Assembly (NCBI GenBank): GCA_021784995.1
Contig: JAJYHA010000468.1
Location: 1 to 6,271, forward strand
Length of the DNA: 6,271 nt
Direction of reading: 5' to 3'
Source: Myxococcales bacterium
GTDB taxonomy: Bacteria; Myxococcota; Myxococcia; Myxococcales; Anaeromyxobacteraceae
The notes below the pieces were generated by a model. That model did no database searches, was not told the origin of the DNA, and saw only the letters and a list, made by a program, of their open reading frames with translations. Shown one piece after another: positions 1-5,210 of this stretch. Every line of letters begins with the position of its first letter. Position 1 is the first letter of the stretch. The translations under genes were made by a program, and so were the position numbers.

Positions 1-243
1 GACGCGAGGCGCGGGGCGCGGCGGCGACGGGCGCGGACGCGGGCGAGGCGCGGGCGCGGGCGGAGGGACCGCCGCGTCGTCGCGGCGGGGGTGGACCACG
101 AGGTGGACCGTCACCGGCGGCCGGCGCCCCGGCGAGGTCGCCGGGCTCGGCGGTGGACGGGAGAGGAGCCAGCCGAAGCCGGCGCCGTGCACGGCGACCG
201 CGGCGGCGAGCGCGGGGAGGAGGCTGGACCGGACCGGGGTCAC
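1..243 (-). CDS. tonB: TonB energy transducer, N-terminal part (runs off left edge)
   Basis: The first 81 residues are visible. TonB carries the ExbB/ExbD proton-driven motion across the periplasm to outer-membrane TonB-dependent receptors. Residues 8-27 form one uncleaved membrane helix containing AVAVHG, whose His19 matches the conserved histidine of the TonB helix (His20 in E. coli). After it comes PPVTVHLVV, which resembles the PISVTMV stretch of E. coli TonB. From about residue 59 the chain becomes a Pro/Arg-rich linker (PPPAPAPRPRPRPSPP), the usual rigid periplasmic spacer, here with Arg in place of the commoner Lys/Glu. The receptor-binding C-terminal domain lies outside the window. 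The start is a GTG whose last bases overlap the exbD stop (GTGA). No Shine-Dalgarno sequence is visible, so translation is probably coupled to exbD. The family call rests on the helix, the linker and the operon position. Confidence 0.85.
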   Translation of the reverse strand, partial: MTPVRSSLLPALAAAVAVHGAGFGWLLSRPPPSPATSPGRRPPVTVHLVVHPRRDDAAVPPPAPAPRPRPRPSPPRPAPRV

Positions 244-680
244 GGGGCCGCGGCGGGCCGGGTGTCGAGGGCGATGTCGGTCACCCCCGCGAGCCTGAGC
301 CGGTCGACCGCCTCGGCGAAGCGGCCGTAGGGGGCCGCCACGTCCGCGGAGACGAACCCGGCGAGCGGGGCGCCGTCAGGCGCGCCGCCCGCGGCGGCCC
401 GCGCCCGGGCCGCGGCGACGACTCCGGCGATGTCCTCGAGCCGCCCCGGGGCGCCGTCGACGAGGACCGCGCCGCTGGCGGTGATGGCGACGGTCACCAG
501 CGCCGGCGGGCTCGCCTCGGCCGACGCCGCGCGCGGGAGCTGGACGGGGACGCTCCGGTTCACCACCTGGGAGGCGGTGACGATGAAGACCACGAGCAGG
601 GTGAGGCAGACGTCGACGATCGGCGTCACGTTCACCCCGCCGATCAGCTCCTCCTCGGCGCCGCCGTAGGACCCGGCCAT
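240..680 (-). CDS. exbD: ExbD/TolR-family biopolymer transport protein
   Basis: The 146-residue product has the usual ExbD length. ExbD is the single-helix stator or rotor component that, inside an ExbB pentamer, uses the proton gradient to energise TonB. A short cytoplasmic tail (1-15) leads into the family signature VNVTPIVDVCLTLLVVFIVTA (residues 16-36). It contains the membrane aspartate Asp23 that takes part in proton translocation. The rest (about 45-146) is the periplasmic domain, ending in an Ala/Pro tail. The ATG is preceded by GAGGG at a good distance inside the end of exbB, and only 2 nt separate the exbB stop from this start. The downstream tonB start overlaps its stop. TolR is the alternative family member. 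TonB as the next gene, with no tolA/tolB/pal in view, favours ExbD. Confidence 0.93.
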   Translation of the reverse strand: MAGSYGGAEEELIGGVNVTPIVDVCLTLLVVFIVTASQVVNRSVPVQLPRAASAEASPPALVTVAITASGAVLVDGAPGRLEDIAGVVAAARARAAAGGAPDGAPLAGFVSADVAAPYGRFAEAVDRLRLAGVTDIALDTRPAAAP

Positions 681-682
681 GG

Positions 683-1345
683 TCAGCCCTCCGCGCCGTC
701 GTCCGGCCGGAGCCGGCCGAGGTTCGCGATCAGGGTGCGCATGAGCGCCTCCGCGAGCTTGGTCCGCGCGGTGACGTGGGCCCGGAGCGCGTTGAAGGCG
801 ACGACCGCCGGGACCGCCACGGTGATCCCGAGCCCGGTGGTCACCAGCGCCTCTCCGATGGAGCTCATGACCTGCGAGTTGGACGACGCCTGGACCGTGC
901 CGAGCTTGCCGAGGACGTAGAAGGCGCCGACGATCCCGATCACCGTGCCGAGGAGCCCGATCAGGGGCGCGATGTTCCCGATGGTGGTGAGCACCGCCAG
1001 TCGGGCCTCGTAGCGCGCCCGCTCCTCGGAGAGCTGGCCGAGCATCGCCTGCTCGACCGCCGCGGGGTCGCGCTCCCCGCGCGCGGCCAGCCGCAGGCCG
1101 GCGCGGAGGACGTTGCGCACCAGCGAGTCGCCCTCGACGGAGCGGAGGGCCGCCCCCACCTCGCCGCCGGCCAGGCTCGCGTCGAGGGCGGCGCGCAGCG
1201 CCGGGTACCGCTCCGGCGTACGGAGGTAGAGCGCGAGCCGGTCGAGCAGCACGGCGAGCGCGAGGATGGAGGTCCCGACCAGGACCCAGTTGACCCAGTC
1301 GGCCCCGAAGGAGGCGGTGAGGTCGAGGAACCGCTTGGTGAGCAT
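683..1345 (-). CDS. exbB: ExbB/TolQ/MotA-family proton channel protein
   Basis: The 220-residue integral membrane protein forms the pentameric proton channel of the TonB motor. Three membrane segments are visible at about 18-38, 122-144 and 163-188, with a cytoplasmic domain between the first and second, the standard ExbB topology. Family motifs are APLIGLLGTVIGIVGAF (126-142, Thr134 in the pore) and IGEALVTTGLGITVAVPA (163-180, with Glu165 and Thr169/170). These correspond to the conserved polar pore residues of E. coli ExbB. The ATG has a strong GGGAGGGGG ribosome site about 8 nt upstream. The gene lies 84 nt after grxC and directly before exbD and tonB, so it is the first gene of the tight motor operon. 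TolQ is the alternative name and the tonB neighbour argues against it. Confidence 0.93.
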   Translation of the reverse strand: MLTKRFLDLTASFGADWVNWVLVGTSILALAVLLDRLALYLRTPERYPALRAALDASLAGGEVGAALRSVEGDSLVRNVLRAGLRLAARGERDPAAVEQAMLGQLSEERARYEARLAVLTTIGNIAPLIGLLGTVIGIVGAFYVLGKLGTVQASSNSQVMSSIGEALVTTGLGITVAVPAVVAFNALRAHVTARTKLAEALMRTLIANLGRLRPDDGAEG

Positions 1346-1358
1346 GGCTGCCCCCTCC

Positions 1359-1387
1359 CCGGGGCCGCGCGGCGAGCCGGGGCCGCG
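1359..1387. repeat. Short direct repeat in the grxC-exbB gap
   Basis: The 84-nt gap between the grxC stop and the exbB start contains CCGGGGCCGCG twice, at 1359-1369 and 1377-1387, an 18-nt period. The rest of the gap is G/C-only low-complexity sequence with no clear promoter hexamers and no T-tract terminator. The repeat may be chance in such a base composition, or a regulator site for exbBD-tonB. Nothing here decides between read-through from grxC and a separate exbB promoter. Confidence 0.3.
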
Positions 1388-1429
1388 GGGGGGAGCGGGA
1401 GGCCGCCCGGCCCGGTGGCCCCGGCCGCG

Positions 1430-1714
1430 TCAGGGATTCGCGGACGGCTGCGCCGCGCCGCGGAGGATCGGATCGAGCTCCCCGGCCCGGTCGAGCGCGT
1501 CGAGGTCGGAGAAGCCGCCGAGGGAGCGCTCCCCGACGAAGATCTGCGGGACGGTCCGCTGGCCGCTCCGCTCGACGAGCCAGGCGCGGAGGTCGTCGCG
1601 CCCCTCCACGCGGATCTCCTCGAACGCGACCGCCTTGCGCCCGAGGAGCGCCTTGGCGCGGTGGCAGAAGGGACAGCTCTCCTTGGTGTAGATGGTCACC
1701 TTCGGGGTGGTCAT
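1430..1714 (-). CDS. grxC: Glutaredoxin (GrxC-type, CPFC active site)
   Basis: This 94-residue cytoplasmic thiol-disulfide oxidoreductase would reduce protein disulfides and glutathionylated proteins. The thioredoxin fold begins with strand KVTIYTK, followed by the active site C14-P-F-C17, a dithiol variant of the usual CPYC. Further family features are the cis-proline motif TVP (54-56) and the GGFSD glutathione-binding motif (66-70). The length is close to E. coli Grx3 (83 residues), with a short C-terminal extension ending in Ala/Pro. The ATG is the only sensible start. No Shine-Dalgarno sequence precedes it, but a TATCCT hexamer ends 6 nt upstream, so the message may be leaderless. It lies 84 nt before exbB on the same strand. 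A functional tie to the TonB motor is not obvious. Confidence 0.93.
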   Translation of the reverse strand: MTTPKVTIYTKESCPFCHRAKALLGRKAVAFEEIRVEGRDDLRAWLVERSGQRTVPQIFVGERSLGGFSDLDALDRAGELDPILRGAAQPSANP

Positions 1715-1720
1715 GCCCGG

Positions 1721-1749
1721 AGGATAACCGGTCGGCCTCGGGATCGCAG
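1721..1749 (-). promoter_or_regulatory. Candidate leaderless promoter of grxC
   Basis: On the minus strand TATCCT (1726-1721) matches four of six bases of the sigma-70 -10 consensus and ends only 6 nt before the grxC ATG. Transcription would therefore start at or next to the start codon. A weak -35-like CTGCGA sits 17 nt further upstream (1749-1744). The call rests on the -10 spacing together with the missing ribosome site. Confidence 0.35.
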
Positions 1750-1763
1750 CGGCGTCGACCGGG

Positions 1764-1807
1764 CGCCCCGGGGCGGGGCGCGCCGGCGAGCGGGCGGCCG
1801 GCGAGCG
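1764..1807. repeat. Palindrome and direct repeats between grxC and terC
   Basis: This stretch between two divergent genes holds a perfect 12-bp palindrome, CGCCCCGGGGCG (1764-1775). It is followed by two exact copies of GCCGGCGAGCG (1782-1792 and 1797-1807) spaced 15 nt apart. They are in the right place for regulator binding to the terC promoter, but no clear terC promoter hexamers could be picked out, and repeats of this size can arise by chance at this GC content. Confidence 0.3.
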
Positions 1808-1812
1808 TGGTA

Positions 1813-1902
1813 GGGGAGGGCCATGGTCCTCTCTCCCCGTCGCGCGCCGGCGGCGCGCGAGCCCGCAGCCCGCCGGTGGAGCCCGGCGCGCGAGGGCGCC
1901 GG
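1813..1902 (+). promoter_or_regulatory. Structured 5' leader of the terC-family gene
   Basis: Three inverted repeats lie in a row before the terC start. GGGGAG (1813-1818) pairs with CTCCCC (1833-1838). A 9-bp perfect stem, TCGCGCGCC/GGCGCGCGA (1840-1848 with 1852-1860), has a 3-nt loop. CCGGCGC (1883-1889) pairs with GCGCCGG (1896-1902) and ends 2 nt before the terC ribosome site GGGAG (1905-1909). The first hairpin encloses a purine-rich ribosome-site-like run and an ATG at 1823. That ATG opens a 31-codon reading frame whose TGA overlaps the terC GTG (GTGA, 1915-1918). TerC/Alx genes elsewhere are controlled by structured leaders such as the manganese-sensing yybP-ykoY element, but its conserved core is not recognisable here. 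Regulation by this leader is inference. Confidence 0.35.
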
Positions 1903-1914
1903 CCGGGAGCGGCC

Positions 1915-2883
1915 GTGATCCCGACGGTCGGGACCCCGGCCCTCTGGGCCGGGTTCGTCGCGCTCGTGGTGGCGCTCCTCCTCCTGGACCTCGGGATCTT
2001 CCACCGGCGGGATCGGGTCCTCTCCGTCGGCGCGGCCCTCGGCTGGACCGCGGTCTGGGCGGCGCTCTCCCTCGCCTTCGCAGCCTTCGTCTGGTGGCGC
2101 TTCGGCGAGGACCGAGCCGCCGAGTACCTGGCCGGCTACGTCATCGAGCAGTCGCTCTCGATCGACAACCTCTTCGTCTTCCTCCTCCTGTTCGGGAGCT
2201 TCGGCGTCCCGCCCCCGCTCCAGCACCGCGTCCTCCACTGGGGCATCCTCACCGCGATCGTGCTCCGGGCCGCCATGATCCTGGCCGGGACGGCGCTGGT
2301 GGCGCGGTTCACCTGGATCCTCTACGGGTTCGGCGCCTTCCTGATCTTCACCGGGGGGAAGCTCCTCCTCCGGGGGGAGGAGGCGGAGGAGGCGGACCTG
2401 GAGGGCAACCGGGCCTTCCGTCTCCTCCGGCGGCTGGTCCCGGCGACGCACCGCTTCCACGGCCGTCACTTCGTCGTCGTCGAGGCCGGGCGCCGGGTGG
2501 CCACGCCGCTCCTCCTCTGCCTGGTGATGGTCGAGCTCTCCGACGTCGTCTTCGCCCTCGACTCGGTGCCCGCGGTCTTCGGCGTGACCCTCGACCCCTT
2601 CATCGTCTTCACCTCGAACATCTTCGCCATCCTCGGGCTGCGCTCGCTCTTCTTCGCCCTGGCGCGGATGGTCGACCGCTTCCACCGGCTGGAGCACGGG
2701 GTCGCCCTGGTGCTGCTCTTCGTCGGCGGGAAGATGGTGGCGTCGCGCTGGGTGGAGATCGGCCGGTGGACGTCGCTCGGCGTGGTGGTGGCCCTGCTCG
2801 CCGGCGCGGTGGCCGCGTCGATCGCCTGGCCGGCCGCGGATCGCGCGGGTCCGGGCGCGCCGCCGGCCGGGCCCGGCGCCTGA
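1915..2883 (+). CDS. terC: TerC/Alx-family integral membrane protein (probable manganese exporter)
   Basis: From the GTG at 1915 the product is 322 residues, almost the length of E. coli Alx (321). The family consists of inner-membrane proteins; Alx and TerC relatives are linked to Mn2+ efflux, possibly during metalation of secreted enzymes, and some to tellurite resistance. About nine hydrophobic segments are visible. Signatures are TPALWAGF (7-14), EQSLSIDNLFVF (78-89, acidic Glu78 and Asp84), VELSDVVFALDSVPAVF (206-222, Asp210 and Asp216) and FTSNIFAILGLRSLF (232-246). These acidic membrane residues are the proposed metal site. An Ala/Pro/Gly tail ends the chain. The GTG is chosen because the homology begins right there and GGGAG lies 5 nt upstream. 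The longer frame from 1807 would add 36 low-complexity residues. It stands alone, convergent with purU. Confidence 0.92.
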   Translation: MIPTVGTPALWAGFVALVVALLLLDLGIFHRRDRVLSVGAALGWTAVWAALSLAFAAFVWWRFGEDRAAEYLAGYVIEQSLSIDNLFVFLLLFGSFGVPPPLQHRVLHWGILTAIVLRAAMILAGTALVARFTWILYGFGAFLIFTGGKLLLRGEEAEEADLEGNRAFRLLRRLVPATHRFHGRHFVVVEAGRRVATPLLLCLVMVELSDVVFALDSVPAVFGVTLDPFIVFTSNIFAILGLRSLFFALARMVDRFHRLEHGVALVLLFVGGKMVASRWVEIGRWTSLGVVVALLAGAVAASIAWPAADRAGPGAPPAGPGA

Positions 2884-2912
2884 CCGCGCCCGGCGGCTGG
2901 CCGGAGGCGCGG
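2884..2912. terminator. Bidirectional hairpin terminator between terC and purU
   Basis: The 31 nt between the two converging stop codons are nearly all one stem-loop. CCGCGCC (2884-2890) pairs with GGCGCGG (2906-2912). CGGC (2891-2894) pairs with GCCG (2900-2903), with a 2-nt bulge and a 5-nt loop. There is no T-tract on either side, so intrinsic termination would be of the hairpin-only type, or Rho may help. The position between convergent genes supports a shared two-way terminator. Confidence 0.6.
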
Positions 2913-2914
2913 GA

Positions 2915-3775
2915 TCAGGAGAAGACGACGGTCTTGTTCCCGTGGACGATGACCCGGTCCTCGCAGTGCCACCGGACCGCCCGCGCCAGCACGCGGCGCT
3001 CGAGGTCGCGCCCGAGGTGCTTCAGGTCGTCGACCTCGTCCCGGTGGGTCACCCGGCCGACGTCTTGCTCGATGATCGGCCCCGCGTCCAGGACCTCGGT
3101 GACGTAGTGGGCGGTCGCGCCGACGATCTTCACCCCGCGGTCGTAGGCCTGGCGGTACGGATCGGCGCCGACGAACGCGGGGAGGAAGCTGTGGTGGATG
3201 TTGATGATCCGCTCGGGGAAGCGCGCCACGAAGGCGCCGGAGACGATCTGCATGTAGCGGGCGAGGACGACCAGATCGGCCTTGCCGTCGAGGAGCTCGA
3301 CCATCCGGGCCTCGGCCGCGGCGCGCCCCTCGCGGCCGTTCGGGACGTGGAAGAAGGGGACGCCGAAGCCCTCGACCGCGCCGCCCAGATCGGGGTGGTT
3401 GGAGATCACCATCGACACGTCGGCCGGCAGGTCCCCCCGCCGCCAGTTCCAGAGCAGCTCGAGGAGCGCGTGGTCGTGTCGCGACACCAGGATCGCGACC
3501 TGCTTCCGGCGGCCGGGCTGGGCGAGGCGCCAGGACATGGCGAACGGCCGGGCGACGTCGAGCTCGAAGGCCCGCTCCAGGTCGGGGAGGGGGAGGTCGA
3601 TGGCGCCGGTCTGGAACTCGAGGCGGGTGAAGTAGACCCCGCCGTCGTCGTCGGTCGAGTGCTGGTCGAAGTCGATGATGTTCGCGCCGTGCCGGAAGAG
3701 GAAGCCGGAGATCGCGGCGATGATCCCCGGGCGGTCGGGGCAGCGGACGAGGAGGATGGCGCGCGGGTCGGTCAC
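2915..3775 (-). CDS. purU: Formyltetrahydrofolate deformylase
   Basis: PurU hydrolyses 10-formyltetrahydrofolate to formate and tetrahydrofolate in the cytoplasm, balancing one-carbon pools and supplying formate for PurT-dependent purine synthesis. The 286 residues match the usual length (E. coli 280). An N-terminal ACT domain (about 5-85) starts [16 protein letters not shown], followed by a formyltransferase-fold domain (about 90-286). PurU hallmarks are ARYMQIVS (172-179), the catalytic stretch [10 protein letters not shown] (192-201, with Asn192 and His194) and [10 protein letters not shown] (229-238, Asp230). Asn, His and Asp form the hydrolase triad. The start is a GTG, since the ACT domain begins at once and no ATG fits. 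There is no Shine-Dalgarno sequence, and a promoter-like pair sits directly upstream. It faces terC across a shared hairpin and diverges from the cytochrome operon, with no functional link apparent. Confidence 0.96.
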   Translation of the reverse strand: MTDPRAILLVRCPDRPGIIAAISGFLFRHGANIIDFDQHSTDDDGGVYFTRLEFQTGAIDLPLPDLERAFELDVARPFAMSWRLAQPGRRKQVAILVSRHDHALLELLWNWRRGDLPADVSMVISNHPDLGGAVEGFGVPFFHVPNGREGRAAAEARMVELLDGKADLVVLARYMQIVSGAFVARFPERIINIHHSFLPAFVGADPYRQAYDRGVKIVGATAHYVTEVLDAGPIIEQDVGRVTHRDEVDDLKHLGRDLERRVLARAVRWHCEDRVIVHGNKTVVFS

Positions 3776-3782
3776 GGCGCCG

Positions 3783-3810
3783 AAGGTAGCAGGATCCCTG
3801 GCGTGTTCAA
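3783..3810 (-). promoter_or_regulatory. Candidate leaderless promoter of purU
   Basis: On the minus strand TTGAAC (3810-3805, four of six -35 matches) and TACCTT (3788-3783, three of six -10 matches, TAnnnT form) are separated by 16 nt. The -10 element ends 7 nt before the purU GTG, so the predicted transcript would begin at the start codon. This fits the absence of a ribosome site. Confidence 0.4.
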
Positions 3811-3813
3811 CCG

Positions 3814-3827
3814 GGACGCGAGCGTCC
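3814..3827. promoter_or_regulatory. Small inverted repeat next to the purU promoter
   Basis: GGACGC and GCGTCC flank a 2-nt centre, a 14-bp near-perfect palindrome lying just upstream of the proposed purU -35 hexamer. The position suits an operator, but no regulator family is recognised and chance is possible. Confidence 0.25.
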
Positions 3828-3850
3828 GGGCGCGGGCGCGGAGCCCGGGG

Positions 3851-3913
3851 CGGCGCGCCGCGCCGCGCTCCGCCGGTGCGCCCCGGCGCGCCGGGGCAGC
3901 GGCGTATCGCCGC
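3851..3913. repeat. Cluster of perfect palindromes between purU and the cytochrome operon
   Basis: The 10-bp palindrome CGGCGCGCCG occurs twice, at 3851-3860 and 3884-3893. The second copy is the core of an 18-bp perfect palindrome (3880-3897, GCCCCGGCG then its complement). It is followed at once by GCGGCG-TAT-CGCCGC (3899-3913). The two cores are 33 bp apart, close to three helical turns. This arrangement suits a dimeric regulator or a strong secondary structure. The regulator and target gene are unknown. Confidence 0.35.
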
Positions 3914-4050
3914 ACGACGGCTGGACGCGCCTCCGCGAGTTCACCCACCGTGCCGCACGGCTTGCGCGCGCGCCGGGGGAGGTCGTCGCCTCCGGCAGCG
4001 TTTGCGCCGGATCTAGGGGAAAAGACCCAGAAGACTCGGTACATGGGGGA

Positions 4051-4080
4051 TGGACCGGCGCCGCGCGCCTTGCTACGAAT
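4051..4080 (+). promoter_or_regulatory. Candidate promoter of the cytochrome operon
   Basis: TGGACC (4051-4056, four of six -35 matches) lies 17 nt before TACGAA (4074-4079). The -10 area reads TGCTACGAAT, so it carries the TGn extended -10 motif. Transcription would start near 4086, giving a leader of about 60 nt before the cytochrome ATG. The match is moderate, but this is the least GC-rich part of the region. Confidence 0.35.
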
Positions 4081-4145
4081 GACGCACGGATGGTCAACGT
4101 CGCGCGGGCGCGTCCAGCGCGCCGCGCCCAGGGCGGGGGTTCACG

Positions 4146-5186
4146 ATGAGGAACGATGCGGTCCTGCTGATGCTGGCGCTGGCCGCCGGTCCGGCCCGGG
4201 CAGGGATCCCCGAGGAGCGGGAGGAGTGCCTCGGGTGCCACTCCGATCCGTCGCAGGTCTTCGTCCTCTCGAGCGGGGAGAAGCTCTCGCTCTACGTCGA
4301 CGCCGCGGGCTTCGCGCGCTCGGTCCACGGGGAGAGCCTCCGCTGCACCGACTGCCATTCGGACAAGACGGCGGACCACGCCAGCGGCTCGCTCACCTTC
4401 CGGACCCGGCGGGAGGTGACCAAGGCCTACTACGAGCAGTGCAAGGGCTGCCACTTCGCCAACTACACGAAGACCCTCGACGGCGTCCACTACGCGGTCA
4501 TGTCGAGGGGGAACGACAAGGCCGCGCTCTGCGTCGACTGCCACGGCGCCCACGACATCTCCCGCCCCGGCCAGCCCCGCACCCGCATCTCCCAGATGTG
4601 CAGCCGGTGCCACGCCCGGGAGGCGGCGATCTACGCGCGGAGCGTCCACGGCCGCGCCTCCGAGACGAACCCCGACGTCCCGGTCTGCACCGACTGCCAC
4701 CGCGCCCACGACATCGCCGATCCTCGCGACGGCTCGCTCGCGCGCCGCACGCCGGAGCTCTGCGGCCGCTGCCACGGCGACGCGAAGCTCATGGCGCGCT
4801 ACGGCCTGTCCACCGCGGTGATCGGCACCTACCTCGCCGACTTCCACGGGATGTCGGCGACGCTCCAGCGCCGCGAGGGGGCGGCGAGCGGGGCGCCCCT
4901 GGCGGCGGTCTGCACCGACTGCCACGGCGTCCACGACATCCAGCGCCCGGAGGATCCCCGCTCCTCGGTGATGGCGGCCAACCTCCAGCGCACCTGCGCC
5001 CGCTGCCACCCCGGCGCCAGCGCGAGCTTCCCGCGGGCGTGGCTCTCGCACTACGAGCCGACCTTCGAGCGGGCCCCGCTCGTCTGGCTCGTCCAGACCT
5101 TCTACCGGATCATGATCCCGTTCATGGTGGGCGGCCTCGTGCTCCAGATCGCGCTGCACCTCTGGCGCGTCGTCGCGAACCGCTAG
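4146..5186 (+). CDS. Membrane-anchored nonahaem c-type cytochrome
   Basis: A 346-residue periplasmic electron carrier. A short Sec signal (1-19, cleavage after ARA) precedes nine CXXCH haem-attachment motifs with cysteines starting at residues 28, 67, 99, 129, 152, 181, 206, 256 and 284. Outside these motifs the periplasmic part has exactly nine other histidines (61, 78, 115, 136, 168, 188, 234, 263, 302), enough to give every haem a second His ligand. The motifs form repeated two-haem modules: CxxCH, then SVHG or a variant, then CxDCH often followed by xxHDI. A C-terminal helix (about 312-340) anchors the protein and contains His338. The ATG is preceded by GGGGG at a usual distance. The b-type cytochrome gene starts 24 nt downstream. 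Together they resemble the c and b parts of Geobacter CbcL, so the likely job is taking electrons from membrane quinol to periplasmic carriers. The direction and final acceptor are inference. Confidence 0.9.
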   Translation: MRNDAVLLMLALAAGPARAGIPEEREECLGCHSDPSQVFVLSSGEKLSLYVDAAGFARSVHGESLRCTDCHSDKTADHASGSLTFRTRREVTKAYYEQCKGCHFANYTKTLDGVHYAVMSRGNDKAALCVDCHGAHDISRPGQPRTRISQMCSRCHAREAAIYARSVHGRASETNPDVPVCTDCHRAHDIADPRDGSLARRTPELCGRCHGDAKLMARYGLSTAVIGTYLADFHGMSATLQRREGAASGAPLAAVCTDCHGVHDIQRPEDPRSSVMAANLQRTCARCHPGASASFPRAWLSHYEPTFERAPLVWLVQTFYRIMIPFMVGGLVLQIALHLWRVVANR

Positions 5187-5210
5187 GCGCCCCGGCGCGA
5201 GAGGGATGAC

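Larger units (their letters stand above)
3776..4145. other. 370-nt divergent intergenic region, no gene recognised
   Basis: This region separates purU from the cytochrome operon. The purU-proximal half is extremely GC-rich and full of perfect palindromes. The part from about 4000 to 4100 is noticeably less GC-rich and is the likely promoter area for the cytochrome genes. I see no tRNA, recognisable small RNA or convincing small gene. A 90-codon minus-strand frame (4044-3772) crosses it but encodes only Arg/Ala/Pro-rich low-complexity sequence. GGAGG (3978-3982) and CCTCC (3989-3993) form a further 5-bp hairpin with a 6-nt loop. Confidence 0.7.

Noticed and set aside
776..1813. A 345-codon plus-strand frame across exbB and grxC
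   Set aside because: Antisense to two genes with clear family motifs; the product is charged low-complexity sequence.
1715..1914. A yybP-ykoY manganese riboswitch before terC
   Set aside because: The expected conserved core bases could not be found. Only generic GC-rich hairpins are visible.
1807..1914. An upstream GTG (1807) as the terC start, adding 36 residues
   Set aside because: The added residues are Gly/Arg/Pro low complexity with no family similarity. The GTG at 1915 has a ribosome site and gives the family length.
1711..2697. A 328-codon minus-strand frame opposite terC
   Set aside because: Glu/Asp/Arg/Pro low-complexity product without domains, fully explained as the shadow of the terC-family gene.
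3772..4044. A 90-codon minus-strand frame whose stop overlaps the purU GTG by 4 nt
   Set aside because: The overlap looks like coupling, but the product is Arg/Ala/Pro-rich without motif or hydrophobic structure, and the proposed purU promoter lies inside it. Most likely chance.
4051..4080. A sigma-54 promoter (TGG...TTGC) before the cytochrome operon
   Set aside because: TGGACC and TTGCT are present but too far apart (13 nt between the elements), so the sigma-70-like reading with a 17-nt spacer is preferred.
2942..5209. A 755-codon plus-strand frame spanning purU, the intergenic region and the cytochrome c gene
   Set aside because: It is antisense to purU and then out of frame with the nine-CXXCH cytochrome. 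Its composition is Arg/Pro/Gly/Asp-biased without motifs.
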